From Acidobacteria bacterium UBA7540 (lineage in GTDB: Bacteria > Acidobacteriota > Terriglobia > UBA7540): a DNA stretch of 64,000 nt. Location of the stretch: contig DLMI01000118.1 in the NCBI GenBank assembly GCA_002478145.1, forward strand, positions 36,146 through 100,145, given 5' to 3'. Both the position numbers and the translations under genes were made by a program. A model generated the notes under the pieces. It was not told the origin of the DNA. It saw only the letters and a list, made by a program, of their open reading frames with translations, and did no database searches. Position 1 is the stretch's first letter. Every line of letters starts with the position of its first letter. Shown here in pieces: positions 53,314 to 62,724 of this stretch.

Positions 53314-53661
53314 ATGTCGAAACTCGTCTTGCTGGTGACGCGAGAAGGTCTGGGCCACGTCGAGCCCACAGACAGGCAGTTTGACCTGGAGATGTTCGAT
53401 CGGTTCCTGCACGCGTTGGAGAACCAGCCAGTCAAGCCGCACTCCATTTGCTTTTATACCGAGGGCGTTAAGTTGGTCTGTGATGGCTCACCCGCCCTGT
53501 TGGGCCTTCGGATACTCCAGGGACAGGGCACTCGCTTGGTCACCTGCCGAACATGCCTGGAGCACTTCGGGCTGACTGATAAGGTTGCGGTAGGAGAAGT
53601 CGGCGGAATGAACGACATCGTCGGACTGTTGACAGGGGCGGACAGCGTGGTGACCGTGTGA
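53314..53661 (+). CDS. DsrE-like sulfurtransferase-family protein (YedF C-terminal type)
   Basis: A 115-residue protein. KLVLLVTREGLGHVEPTDRQFDLEMFDRFLHALENQPVKPHSICFYTEGVKLVCDGSPALLGLRIL matches the DsrE-like C-terminal half of YedF. CRTCLEHFGL carries the Cys pair that could hold a persulfide. It may take part in sulfur or selenium transfer. A partner TusA-like domain is absent. GGGGGAAG lies before the ATG. Confidence 0.82.
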   Translation: MSKLVLLVTREGLGHVEPTDRQFDLEMFDRFLHALENQPVKPHSICFYTEGVKLVCDGSPALLGLRILQGQGTRLVTCRTCLEHFGLTDKVAVGEVGGMNDIVGLLTGADSVVTV

Positions 53662-54027
53662 TGGGGCGCTTTTCGTCGAGGCGCACGGCGCCTAGCCCTC
53701 ACCCTTCTGTCGCAAACCTACCAGAAATGAGCTGGTGTTTTGATAAGCCTGGGCAAGAAATGACGCAATTTCCGGCCATTTCTTAGCTTTGATTGGCGCT
53801 TCTGGCAGTCAAAAACCAGTTCGTTTTGGGCTCCTGAAAACTATAACTCCTTTCTTTTCAATAGATCCTTAGGTTCGTTCCCTCTATTTAGTATCTTTTC
53901 TGCGTTTTCTGTCACCAGCGGGCCGATTTCGAGCCCTCTCCACGCGCCCTGCTCCGGCGTTATCCCCAATTTCACGAAATCAGCATAATACATATCTAGG
54001 CTCGTGTCAAGAGCAAGAAATAAGATT
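53662..54027. other. 366-base spacer, more AT-rich than its surroundings
   Basis: Lies convergently between the DsrE-like gene and the Nudix gene. It has T-rich stretches (TTTCTGCGTTTTCTG) but no gene, repeat or clear terminator hairpin that I can defend. Confidence 0.4.
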
Positions 54028-54465
54028 CTACGAGCCCCTCGCCACAGCGTTGTGTTGGGCGCTGACCTGCCTGATAAGAAGTCGCTCGGCTTCGTGATCC
54101 AGTCGTTTGACCGCCTCCTGAGATGTCAGCCAGTGGACTGACATCACTTCTTCCGAACTTTGAAATTGAGACTCGCCGATGGGTTTCATATTCCAGAAGC
54201 GAACTACCTTGGTGATTTCTCCCGCGTCATAACACACCCAACCAGCATGGCTCTCAACCTCCACATTGAAACCCGTCTCTTCCCGAACCTCTCTGATCGC
54301 GCATTGCAGCCATGATTCACCCGGCTGCACTTTACCCTTGGGTAGTGTCCAATCCCCATAGCGTCTTCTATGAATAACTATCAGCTCGGGTCCCCCGGTC
54401 GCCTGCCGCCAGATGAGGCCACCGGATGCCGCTACGATTCTTACGGGTTGGTCAGAGAATTTCAT
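54028..54465 (-). CDS. Nudix hydrolase
   Basis: A 145-residue pyrophosphohydrolase. The Nudix box runs from Gly44 to about Val66 (GKVQPGESWLQCAIREVREE plus TGF) and fits GX5EX7REXXEEXG exactly. DWTLPKGKVQPGES and WLTSQEAVKRL are typical of the ADP-ribose or dinucleoside polyphosphate branch. It removes an X-linked nucleoside diphosphate. The gene starts 17 bases from the LptFG gene end on the same strand, so read-through is possible. Confidence 0.9.
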   Translation of the reverse strand: MKFSDQPVRIVAASGGLIWRQATGGPELIVIHRRRYGDWTLPKGKVQPGESWLQCAIREVREETGFNVEVESHAGWVCYDAGEITKVVRFWNMKPIGESQFQSSEEVMSVHWLTSQEAVKRLDHEAERLLIRQVSAQHNAVARGS

Positions 54466-54481
54466 GTGGGCAGAAGTCCTC

Positions 54482-56788
54482 TTAGGTTTTCACCCGCAGC
54501 AGCAAGTACGACCCCGCCAGCCCAAAGAGAACGTCTGGGGACCAGGCGGCGACCACGGGAGGTAATTGGCTGAGGTCTCCCATGGCTTCGAACAGGCTGG
54601 AGATCGACCAATAGAGAATAGCGATGCCGATGCTGAGGGCGACGCCGGAGAGTGCGCCCTTGCTGCCGGTAGTGAAGGAGAAAGGAATACCAATCAGGGT
54701 CACGACGAAGGCAATGAGGGGATAGGAAAACTTCCGATAGAACTGGACAGAAAGGCGGACTACGTCAAAGCCGCTCCGGCTTAAATCGCTGATGTAACGC
54801 CCCAATTCGAGAGCACTCATCTGTTCGGAAGGTCTCACTTCCTTCTTAAAATAGGCGGGCTCCTCCGTTATCTCGGTGAAGGTGTCGACCGAAAAGGGGA
54901 AGTATTTTTCAACCCGGTCTCCCTGGAGGTCCCGCACCCAGCCGTTTTCCAGCACCCACCCCCGGATGGGCGGTTCCCAGAATGCCCGGGCAGCGTAAAT
55001 ACGGCGGGTAAGATGAAAAGACTGAGGGTCGAATTCGAAGCAAGCGAGGTCGGCGAAAACGTTCTTGTCAGGGTCAAAGAACCTGTAGTTGTAGATACGA
55101 TCCGATTGCCCAAAAATCCACTGTCTTTCAGGGCGATAGAAGGTTTGTGGGGGTTTCCCCTTGATCTGATTGCGCAACGCGTCCTGCCGCTGGTTGGTCC
55201 CCGGCAAGAAATCATCGGAAAGGAAAAACATACCGATGCTCAGAACAATGGCTGCCAGCAGCACGGGGACGGAAATCCTGTAAAGGCTCACACCTGCGGC
55301 TTTAATGGCGGTAATCTGGTTGGATTTGGTGAGCAGGCCGAAGTTGACGAGGGTGGCTACAAGGATGCTGAGCGGAAGCATCAAGTAGATCACTTGCGGG
55401 AGAAGGAAGCGGTAATAATCGAGGACCACGCCTGCCGAAGCGTGGTTGCGGACCATATCACCCAGAAGCTGGAAGAAGTCGAAAATAATGTAAATGCCCG
55501 TAAAGGTAGCCAGCAGGATGAAAAAGTAGAAAACCCAGCCCTGGATAATGTAGACGTCGAGAATCTGAAAGATCCGGCTCCCGGGTGCTCGGGGCTTCAA
55601 GGACGGCTCGGAGAATCGTCCGTGCCGCTTGCGGACTTGCCGGGCCTGCCACCAGTGTTCCAAATCGTCCATCCAGTCCTGCAGGAACTGGAGCCGCGAG
55701 CGGAGGCTTTGAAGTTGCGCCAGCATAAAAACCCCGGCGGCAGCGAAGATGACGTTGGCCAGCCAGAGCCCGATGACCGGAGGGAGGCGGCCTTGCTTGG
55801 CGAAACTGAGGCCGAAGGCCATGATGATGTAGTAGAGGAAGACCAGCAGAATAGTCAGTATCAGCCCCACCGCCTTGCCGCCCTTGCGGGTAGAGAGGCC
55901 CACTGATATTCCCACCAGCGCCAGAACCAAGCTTGCGACAGGCAGAGCGAAGCGATAATGGAGTTCCACAAGCGCGGCTTGGCGTTGGCGGGGACTGCGC
56001 GTCTGCTTCATCAATTGGTGCACTGAAAGCAGGGGAGGGGACTGGCTTTCGCTCCCTGCGGCAGACCCCTGTTCAAGCGGAACCGGGATGTCCGTATCCG
56101 TGAAGGACACCACCGAATACTGGGCGGAATTCTGCGGATCGATTTCGTGCGTCATCCCCTGGGCAAGGTGAATCACCAGCCGGTCGTTGGCGGCTTCGTT
56201 GACAAGCACCCCGCTTTCCGCTAAGGTTACCTTGACTTGGTCACGCTGCGTGGTGTCCGCAATGAAGACGCCCCGCCACCTGGAACGAGAGCCGGTTACA
56301 TCCTGCAAGTAAAGAAGCAAATTGGGGAATTGCTCGATAAACACGCGCGGTTGGATCTCATACGGCACTTGGCTGGCCTTTAGCCCTGCTTCCATGCGAT
56401 TGAGTTTCCGGGCTGCCTGTGGCGAGAGGTACAGGCTCATCCACATGGTGAGTGCCCACCCCGCACAAGCGAAGAGCAGCACGGGCCGGACGAACCGGGA
56501 AAGCCCGATCCCCGAGGCTCGGGCCGCGATAACCTCGCCGTCCGCCGCCATGCGGCTGAGGCCAATGAGCGTTCCCACCAGTACGGCCATGGGAACCGTG
56601 AGCACGAGGATGCCCGGAACCGGCAGCAGGAACAACGTCATCATATCGGGGAGCGGCAGATTGTGGCGCACTACCAGCTCGAGTAGATGTCCCAGGTGGC
56701 GAATGAAAATTACGAAGGTGAAGACCAGCAGTCCCAGCAGCGAGTGAGAGGAGATTTCTTTGAGAATATAGCGGGTAAGTATCCGCAT
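54482..56788 (-). CDS. lptFG: Fused LptF-LptG lipopolysaccharide export permease
   Basis: A 768-residue inner-membrane protein holding two complete YjgP/YjgQ units. Unit one (about 1-385) has MRILTRYILKEISSHSLLGLLVFTFVIFIRH, LSRMAADGEVIAARASGIG and an ending of three helices (VASLVLALVGISVGLSTRKGG). Unit two (about 410-768) has ILDVYIIQGWVFYFFILLATFTGIYIIFDF, LLTKSNQITAIKAAGVSLYRI and three final helices (LIAFVVTLIGIPFSF). Each has a periplasmic beta-jellyroll between helix pairs. LptF and LptG are normally separate genes forming a heterodimer with the ATPase LptB; here they are joined by a basic 30-residue linker. No lptB is in the window. Confidence 0.9.
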   Translation of the reverse strand: MRILTRYILKEISSHSLLGLLVFTFVIFIRHLGHLLELVVRHNLPLPDMMTLFLLPVPGILVLTVPMAVLVGTLIGLSRMAADGEVIAARASGIGLSRFVRPVLLFACAGWALTMWMSLYLSPQAARKLNRMEAGLKASQVPYEIQPRVFIEQFPNLLLYLQDVTGSRSRWRGVFIADTTQRDQVKVTLAESGVLVNEAANDRLVIHLAQGMTHEIDPQNSAQYSVVSFTDTDIPVPLEQGSAAGSESQSPPLLSVHQLMKQTRSPRQRQAALVELHYRFALPVASLVLALVGISVGLSTRKGGKAVGLILTILLVFLYYIIMAFGLSFAKQGRLPPVIGLWLANVIFAAAGVFMLAQLQSLRSRLQFLQDWMDDLEHWWQARQVRKRHGRFSEPSLKPRAPGSRIFQILDVYIIQGWVFYFFILLATFTGIYIIFDFFQLLGDMVRNHASAGVVLDYYRFLLPQVIYLMLPLSILVATLVNFGLLTKSNQITAIKAAGVSLYRISVPVLLAAIVLSIGMFFLSDDFLPGTNQRQDALRNQIKGKPPQTFYRPERQWIFGQSDRIYNYRFFDPDKNVFADLACFEFDPQSFHLTRRIYAARAFWEPPIRGWVLENGWVRDLQGDRVEKYFPFSVDTFTEITEEPAYFKKEVRPSEQMSALELGRYISDLSRSGFDVVRLSVQFYRKFSYPLIAFVVTLIGIPFSFTTGSKGALSGVALSIGIAILYWSISSLFEAMGDLSQLPPVVAAWSPDVLFGLAGSYLLLRVKT

Positions 56789-56897
56789 AGGTCCTTGCCG
56801 GGGCGCAACCTTGGCATGAAATGGAATGCGGGATGCCGCCCTGCGTTCATGCTAACACACCGATTTCAGCGCCGCAAAGGAACTGTTCCTTAATTCC

Positions 56898-59060
56898 ATG
56901 CCGCAAACCTATTTGATGCTGCTTTGGCACATGCACCAGCCCTATTACAAGGATTTGGCGCAGGGCCGGTACACCATGCCTTGGGCGCGCCTGCACGCGT
57001 TGAAGGATTACTTCGGGATGGTGGCGATCCTCCGGGATTTCCCCACCCTCCACATGACCTTCAACCTGGTTCCTTCGCTGGTGGTGCAAATACAGGACTA
57101 CGCGCAGGAGGCGGCAGTGGAGCAGGCATACGAAGTTGCCTTCAAGCCTGTTCAAAAGCTTACGGAGGATGACCGCCGCTTTCTCCTGGAAAGCGCTTTC
57201 CAGCTCAACCATGAAAACCTGCTCAACCGTTATCCGCGTTATCGCGAGTTGTGGGACAAGTCACGAACTACCGACCCCGCCACGGCTGGACGGCTCTTCT
57301 CGACGTACGACCTGCTCGACTTGCAAGTGCTTTCACAGCTCGCTTGGTTTGACGAAATCTACCTTGACGGTGACCCCCAAATCAGAAAGCTTGTGGCGCA
57401 AGAACGGGGTTATAACGAAGGCGATAAATCTCTGCTTCACCTGAAGGAAGTGGAGATACTCAAGCGAGTTCTTGACGACTACAGGGCTGCCAGTGAGCGC
57501 GGGCAGATTGAGATTTCAACCTCGCCTTTCTACCATCCGATCCTTCCTCTCCTTTGCGACACCAACATCGCGGTGGAATCTCACCCTGAAGTCCGTATGC
57601 CGCGCCGCCACTTTCAGCACCCTGAGGATGCCCGCGACCAACTCCGCGCTGCGATCAGGCTCCACCAGGAAGTTTTCGGCAGCAAGCCGCGCGGGCTCTG
57701 GCCCAGCGAGGGAGGTGTCTCGGACGAGGTCCTGCGTCTGGCCGCCGAGGAGGGCTTCGAGTGGGCGGCAACAGACGAGGGCGTGCTGGGGCGCTCACGT
57801 CAGATGGATTTCGGCCGGAGAAGCGACGGGACCGTGGATGGAGGTTCTGAGCTCTACCGGCCACATGTTTTCTCCTCCGAAGGACGCAATATCTCCATCT
57901 TTTTTCGCGACCGCCAGCTTTCTGACTTGGTGGGCTTCGTCTACTCACGTATGGATCCGCACGCCGCGGCGGCTGATCTTCACCAGCGTATCAAAGCGGC
58001 AGGCCGCAGCACCTCGAGTAAACCCGCTGTGGTATCGGTTATTCTGGACGGTGAAAACGCTTGGGAGTACTACCCGGAAAACGGCAGGGAATTCCTTAAG
58101 AGCTTCTACGGCCGGCTGGCTTCTGACCCTGAACTGAAGGCTGTGACCGCCACAGAAGCCTTGCGGGTTACAGACCCCGGGCTTCTGACCCATGTGCATC
58201 CCGGGTCATGGATCAGCGCCAATTTTGACGTTTGGATTGGAGCGGATGAAGACAATCGCGCCTGGGACCTGCTTTCGGAGGCGCGCGATTTCTACGCTCA
58301 AAACAGCAGCAAAGCCGAGAAAAATAATGCCACGCTTGCACAACAGGAGTTGTGGGTTGCCGAGGGCAGTGATTGGTGCTGGTGGTACGGTCCGGAACAC
58401 TCCACCGCGAACGACGAAGATTTTGATCTGCTTTTCCGCACACACCTCAGTAACCTTTACAGGATGCTGGGAGGTGTTCCCGCCGACGAGCTGGCGGAAC
58501 CTATCAAGCGCCCCCACACCACAGCATTGCGCGTTCCGCCTACGGGGCTTATCCAGCCGCGCATCGATGGCGTGGTCACCAACTACTTCGAGTGGTTAGG
58601 CGCCGGCCTCTATCTGCCTGATCCACGCTCCGGCTCCATGCACGGGGCCGCAAGGGTTTGGGATGCGCTTTACTACGGGTTCAGTCCAGAGGCCCTTTTC
58701 CTTCGCCTGGATCTCACAGCGGCATTTCTGAAAGACCACCCTGAATTTCAAGTTCGAGTAAATGTGGTGGACAACAGCCACGCTCGTATCCACGCCTTGA
58801 TCGGGCCCACCGGCCTGGCCGGAGTGAATTTGTGGAAAGACGAGGAGCCGCTGCTCGTCCCGCTGGCGACGGGCGACCGACTTCAAGTAGCCTTCCACCG
58901 GATCTTCGAGCTGCGCTTGGATTACAGCCTGCTGGGATATGAGCAACACCAGCAAATCCGCTTGCAGGCTTCAATCTGGGCCAACGAGCTACCGCTCCAA
59001 GTGATTCCTCAAGAGGGCTGGATATCTCTCAGACCCACGGATGAACTCATTAACTGGTAA
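56898..59060 (+). CDS. Glycoside hydrolase family 57 (amylase/amylopullulanase type)
   Basis: A 720-residue cytoplasmic enzyme without a signal peptide. The GH57 barrel starts LMLLWHMHQPYYKD (conserved region 1), then PFYHPILPLLCD (region 2). Glu271 in GLWPSEGGVSDEV is the expected nucleophile and Asp384 in VILDGENAWEYYPENG the acid/base. A C-terminal beta-domain of about 160 residues (LFLRLDLTAAFLKDHPEFQV) may bind glucan. It likely cleaves alpha-glucans such as glycogen. Divergent from the LptFG gene. Confidence 0.92.
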   Translation: MPQTYLMLLWHMHQPYYKDLAQGRYTMPWARLHALKDYFGMVAILRDFPTLHMTFNLVPSLVVQIQDYAQEAAVEQAYEVAFKPVQKLTEDDRRFLLESAFQLNHENLLNRYPRYRELWDKSRTTDPATAGRLFSTYDLLDLQVLSQLAWFDEIYLDGDPQIRKLVAQERGYNEGDKSLLHLKEVEILKRVLDDYRAASERGQIEISTSPFYHPILPLLCDTNIAVESHPEVRMPRRHFQHPEDARDQLRAAIRLHQEVFGSKPRGLWPSEGGVSDEVLRLAAEEGFEWAATDEGVLGRSRQMDFGRRSDGTVDGGSELYRPHVFSSEGRNISIFFRDRQLSDLVGFVYSRMDPHAAAADLHQRIKAAGRSTSSKPAVVSVILDGENAWEYYPENGREFLKSFYGRLASDPELKAVTATEALRVTDPGLLTHVHPGSWISANFDVWIGADEDNRAWDLLSEARDFYAQNSSKAEKNNATLAQQELWVAEGSDWCWWYGPEHSTANDEDFDLLFRTHLSNLYRMLGGVPADELAEPIKRPHTTALRVPPTGLIQPRIDGVVTNYFEWLGAGLYLPDPRSGSMHGAARVWDALYYGFSPEALFLRLDLTAAFLKDHPEFQVRVNVVDNSHARIHALIGPTGLAGVNLWKDEEPLLVPLATGDRLQVAFHRIFELRLDYSLLGYEQHQQIRLQASIWANELPLQVIPQEGWISLRPTDELINW

Positions 59061-59075
59061 AGGATGGGATCGGAT

Positions 59076-59249
59076 GATCGGTTGATCGGGAGATCGGGTG
59101 AACCCCACAGAGGCAACGATCTGTGCGGTTGCTTTTTGGGTTCAGCAGCCTACGCTCTCAGCGGATCGGGGGATCTGGGGATCGAGTGATCGGGTCAGCG
59201 CCCACAGCAGCAGGTTGACCAGTTCACCCGATCTCCCGATCAACCGATC
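59076..59249. repeat. Mirrored GATCGG repeat cluster
   Basis: A 28-base arm (59076-59103, GATCGGTTGATCGGGAGATC then GGGTGAAC) has an exact reverse complement at 59222-59249. Inside and around it GATCGG-type words occur more than ten times. The structure fills the spacer between two convergent genes. Confidence 0.8.
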
Positions 59250-59274
59250 TCCCGATCCCGTCACTCGTCACTCA

Positions 59275-60423
59275 TCACTGCCCTTCCAGGAGCCAGCCGG
59301 GAACCACCACGTCCACGGGGTCGGCCCCAACGGGGAACGTAGTGAGCAGCGTGGCGGGATTTGTCTGAAGCACAGCCAGCGTCGAGGCGGCGGTGTCCGC
59401 CACCACCAGAAACCGTTGGTCGGGGGTGAGCGCCATGGCGCGGGGCTCGATTCCGAGGTGTATCGCCGCCAACAGGGTGCGGTTCTGAACGTCCAGGGCC
59501 ATCACCGACCCGTCACCGGCGTTGGCGATGTAAAGGACAAGCGGGTTCTGCTGAAACACTCCCGCCACCGGCTTATGGCCAGTGGGATAGTTCTGTTCCA
59601 CGTTGTCCTGGTCAGTGTCCACGATGACCATGCTGGTCCCTTCATACTCGAAGATAAAAAGCTCTCCGCCATCCGGCTTGAGGACCAGGGCCCCGGGCCG
59701 AATGCCGATTTCGATGTTGGAAAGGAGTTGCTTCGTGGTCAAGTCTGCGGCGGATATGGCTCCTTCTTCCGTGTCAGAAACGAAGACCTTGGAGCTATTG
59801 GGGAGGATAACCATGGGACCAGGAGCTTTGCCAACTTCGACGGAGCCCAGCACCTTCTGATCGTCCGCGTTCACAAAAAAGAGCCGGTTCGTAGCGCTGG
59901 AAGAGGCCACCAGCGTATTGCCGTCGGGCGTCAAAGCAAGGTCGGTGAGTGGCGTGCCCAGGCTGAGGCGTGTTGTCTCCTTGTAGTTTTCCGAGTCGAT
60001 GAAAACGATTTGTCCTTTTGCCGGCTCGAGGATGAAAGCCCGGCGCCCGTGCGGTGAAAAGGCAAGGTCACGTGCGCCTTCCCCAATGCGAAGCTTCCTC
60101 ACAACCCGCAGCCCGGGGAACTCCACTACGCTGATTTCGCCGGAGGCCGATACCACCCATAATTCCTCGCGCTGCGGCCTCACCAACACCCGTTCAGGAC
60201 GGGCCGCGACAGCCAACGTTACCAGCACGCGGAATTTCGCCAGATTAACTTCGGCGAGAGTCGAACTCTGCTTGTTGACGACGAAGGCGGCGTAAGCCTT
60301 GGGTGGGGCGGGCCGCCGGCGGCACCCGCTTGAAAACACCGCGAAACAAACCAGTACGACCGCGAGGAGTCGGAGAATGCAAGGAGACGAGAATTCGTTT
60401 CGCGCGCTGGATCGTTTCATCAT
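59275..60423 (-). CDS. Beta-propeller lipoprotein (YncE-like)
   Basis: A 382-residue protein with a lipoprotein signal (LAVVLVCFAVFSSGC, acylated Cys at about 34). Seven or so repeats of the YVTN-type propeller follow (FVVNKQSSTLAEVNLAK, AFSPHGRRAFILEPAKGQIVFID, ALTPDGNTLVASSSATNRLFFVN, ALTPDQRFLVVADTAASTLAVL). Such proteins bind ligands or DNA at the outer or inner membrane surface; role not known. Nine bases separate it from the aminotransferase, which precedes it on the same strand. Confidence 0.87.
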   Translation of the reverse strand: MMKRSSARNEFSSPCILRLLAVVLVCFAVFSSGCRRRPAPPKAYAAFVVNKQSSTLAEVNLAKFRVLVTLAVAARPERVLVRPQREELWVVSASGEISVVEFPGLRVVRKLRIGEGARDLAFSPHGRRAFILEPAKGQIVFIDSENYKETTRLSLGTPLTDLALTPDGNTLVASSSATNRLFFVNADDQKVLGSVEVGKAPGPMVILPNSSKVFVSDTEEGAISAADLTTKQLLSNIEIGIRPGALVLKPDGGELFIFEYEGTSMVIVDTDQDNVEQNYPTGHKPVAGVFQQNPLVLYIANAGDGSVMALDVQNRTLLAAIHLGIEPRAMALTPDQRFLVVADTAASTLAVLQTNPATLLTTFPVGADPVDVVVPGWLLEGQ

Positions 60424-60432
60424 TGAGGAACC

Positions 60433-61608
60433 TCAGGCGGATCTGGCTACACGCTTGAGGATTCTCGCTATCCCTTCTTCAAAGACCTCCGGTTTGGTCA
60501 ACAGGCTTATCACCAAATTCCCCTCCGAGCTGAAATCGAAGAAATGGCCCGGATGAACGAGCACGCCGTCTTTGCTGGCAAGTTCCATCGCCCACTCCTC
60601 GTCCGTTCGAATCGAGGGAAGCCGCAAGATGGCATACCATCCCCCTTCCACTACCAGCCGGCTTACAGGCTGGCCCGAGGCGAGTCGCGCGTCGAGCAAC
60701 TTAAGATTGGACGTCACTCGTTCCAGTATCTGTGGCTGAAGCGTTCGGCGTGTCTCGAGCAACCCTGGTAATGCCAGCGCCAGGGGCGCGCTCACGGAGA
60801 GGTACGTGTCGGCGATGATCTCCATGCGGGCCAGAGCGCTTCGCAGAAGTTCCGGAGGTCCGTTCAGGACCAGCCAAGCAAGCTTCATCTGCGGCAAGGC
60901 GGAGATTTTCGAGAGGCCGCTCAGCGTGAAAGTGAGCACTTCCGTGACGGCGGCGTGGCTTACGACGCGCTGCGGATCCGCTCCAAGGGGATAGTCGGCA
61001 AAGACCTCGTCGGCAACCAGAGCCATGTCGTGCCACTGGCAGAAGGTGAGAAGCTCAGCAAGTTCGCGCCGCCGAACAAATGACCCGGTGGGATTGTTGG
61101 GGTGGACCACCAGGATGGCGCGGGTGCGAGCGTCCAGGCGCTTTTCAATCGTGGGCAAATCGATCTGCCAGCCTTGGTCGTAAATCAGGGGATAAGCGAC
61201 AACCCCAACATCGTTCAATCCGGCCAGGAAGTCAAAAAGGGGGTAGCTGGGCTGCGGCACCAGAACGGTGTCAGCCGAGTCGGCGAGAAGGCGGAAAACG
61301 TAGGAATAAGCTTCGCTGGTGCTTGTGGTCAGGAAGATCTGCCCCGGATCAAGCGCGATCCCGCGCTCGGCGTAATAGCTTGCCACCGCCTGGCGCGCGG
61401 GGAGCAAACCGCGGGGGTCGGGCTCGTAAGAAAGCGCCCGTGGATTTGCGAGTGCCTCGAGGATTGCATGCGTATCGAAAAAAAACCCGCAGCGCGTGGG
61501 GTTCGATTCGGTCAGGTCGAGCAGAGGAAGCCCCTTACGCCGCAGTTCTTCAATCGCTCTCGAGAGCCGATTCAGAGTGAGTGGCCAATTGGTACGGGAT
61601 GAGAACAT
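60433..61608 (-). CDS. PLP-dependent aminotransferase, class I/II
   Basis: A 391-residue fold-type I enzyme. Lys234 in TLSGLSKISALPQMKLAW is the PLP Schiff-base Lys. HPNNPTGSF (about 169-177) and VADEVFADYP (Asp200) contact the cofactor. LLDLTESNPTRCGF and FEEGIARILKRV frame the fold. Probably an aspartate/alanine-type transaminase, but the donor is not clear. ATG 61608 is chosen since the longer frame reads into the GTGACAAG repeat cluster. Confidence 0.9.
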   Translation of the reverse strand: MFSSRTNWPLTLNRLSRAIEELRRKGLPLLDLTESNPTRCGFFFDTHAILEALANPRALSYEPDPRGLLPARQAVASYYAERGIALDPGQIFLTTSTSEAYSYVFRLLADSADTVLVPQPSYPLFDFLAGLNDVGVVAYPLIYDQGWQIDLPTIEKRLDARTRAILVVHPNNPTGSFVRRRELAELLTFCQWHDMALVADEVFADYPLGADPQRVVSHAAVTEVLTFTLSGLSKISALPQMKLAWLVLNGPPELLRSALARMEIIADTYLSVSAPLALALPGLLETRRTLQPQILERVTSNLKLLDARLASGQPVSRLVVEGGWYAILRLPSIRTDEEWAMELASKDGVLVHPGHFFDFSSEGNLVISLLTKPEVFEEGIARILKRVARSA

Positions 61609-61615
61609 ATAAGCA

Positions 61616-61730
61616 GTGACGAGTGACAAGTGACGAGCAAGAAGAACAGCCGTCACTTGTCAGTAGTCGGTTTTCTTGCAACTGGACACAGTAGCGTTGC
61701 TTGTCACTTGTCACTCGTCACTTGTCACTT
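61616..61730. repeat. Mirrored GTGACGAGTGACAAG repeat cluster
   Basis: The left side has GTGACGAGTGACAAGTGACG followed by GCAAGAA. The right side has TTCTTGCA and then GTCACTTGTCACTCGTCAC. The two sides are imperfect reverse complements and fill the spacer before the aminotransferase. Confidence 0.65.
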
Positions 61731-61736
61731 CGCGAC

Positions 61737-62705
61737 TTAGGCATTGACCGATTTTAATACCCTGAACAATCCCTCCAGGCACTCGCGCGTGCTTTCCACC
61801 TTATTCCCATCGGGGCGCGAGTAGGCGGTCTCCAAAGACATCGTCCCATCATAACCGTCGTTGCGCAAGGCTGTGAACTGCCCGCGGAAATCGATCAAAC
61901 CTTCACCCACAGGAACGTACTGAAGCTTTCCTGTGGCGGGGTCTTTCTTTACATCCTTGATGTGCATATGGAGGAAAAGTCCACGGACTTGGCGATACCC
62001 ATCGGGGTAGGGAACCTCGCCGAGGCTGACTGCGTTGCAAGGGTCCCACATGCCTCGCAAGTAGGGCGAATTGATTTCCCGAAGCATCCGGCCCAGCTCT
62101 TTCCCAGTCCCAATGTTGCATTCGTGCTCATTTTCAAGGAGCAAAGTGATCTTGTTTTGAGCTGCAAGCGCGGCTGCTTTGGCCAGGCGCTCGCGGACGT
62201 AGGGGAAAGCCTTTTCCGGTTCCTCCACCCTCCAATAACTGAAGACTCTCACCTTTGAAGTGCCGAAGAATCGGGCGAGCTTGAACACCCCGCGCAGCAG
62301 ACTCTCTGTGTCCTTATCCGTCAGGTCAGCGGCCATGAAAGTGTCACTTGAATTGGGGTGCGGAGAAGGCATTCCGGGCAAGTGGTATTTGAAAATCGGC
62401 GAAGCAATCTCCGAGACCTTCAAGCGATGCCGTTCGATCAACTGTTTGGCGCGGTCCAACTCCTCCTGGGAAAGCTTTACCACGTTCTTCTGCCAGAGGT
62501 CTCGCAGCTCGCAATAGGCCAGAGATTGGCTTGAAATGAAGTCCAGAGCCTTCTCGAAGTCCTCCGTCAGCTCGTCCGTGATGATGCCGAGTTTGGATGT
62601 GAATAATTCTTTCGCCCGTCCCACGGGGGGAAACATCAGTTCAAAACCTGACCCGAGCAGCGCCGATAGGGAAAGGAAGCTCCTGCGTGTCAAAGTCCAA
62701 GCCAT
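61737..62705 (-). CDS. Tat-exported sugar phosphate isomerase/epimerase-like TIM-barrel protein
   Basis: A 322-residue protein. WTLTRRSFLSLSALLGSGFEL is a twin-arginine signal. The AP endonuclease family 2 (xylose isomerase-like) barrel has LLLENEHECNIG (Glu and His metal ligands), GMWDPCNAV, LFLHMHIKDVKK and DGTMSLETAY. It likely isomerises or epimerises a sugar outside the cytoplasm. ATG 62705 has GGAGGG eight bases upstream; the ATG at 62720 overlaps that site. It follows the cytochrome gene by 19 bases on the same strand. Confidence 0.87.
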   Translation of the reverse strand: MAWTLTRRSFLSLSALLGSGFELMFPPVGRAKELFTSKLGIITDELTEDFEKALDFISSQSLAYCELRDLWQKNVVKLSQEELDRAKQLIERHRLKVSEIASPIFKYHLPGMPSPHPNSSDTFMAADLTDKDTESLLRGVFKLARFFGTSKVRVFSYWRVEEPEKAFPYVRERLAKAAALAAQNKITLLLENEHECNIGTGKELGRMLREINSPYLRGMWDPCNAVSLGEVPYPDGYRQVRGLFLHMHIKDVKKDPATGKLQYVPVGEGLIDFRGQFTALRNDGYDGTMSLETAYSRPDGNKVESTRECLEGLFRVLKSVNA

Positions 62706-62724
62706 GAGGGAACCCTCCATTCTT

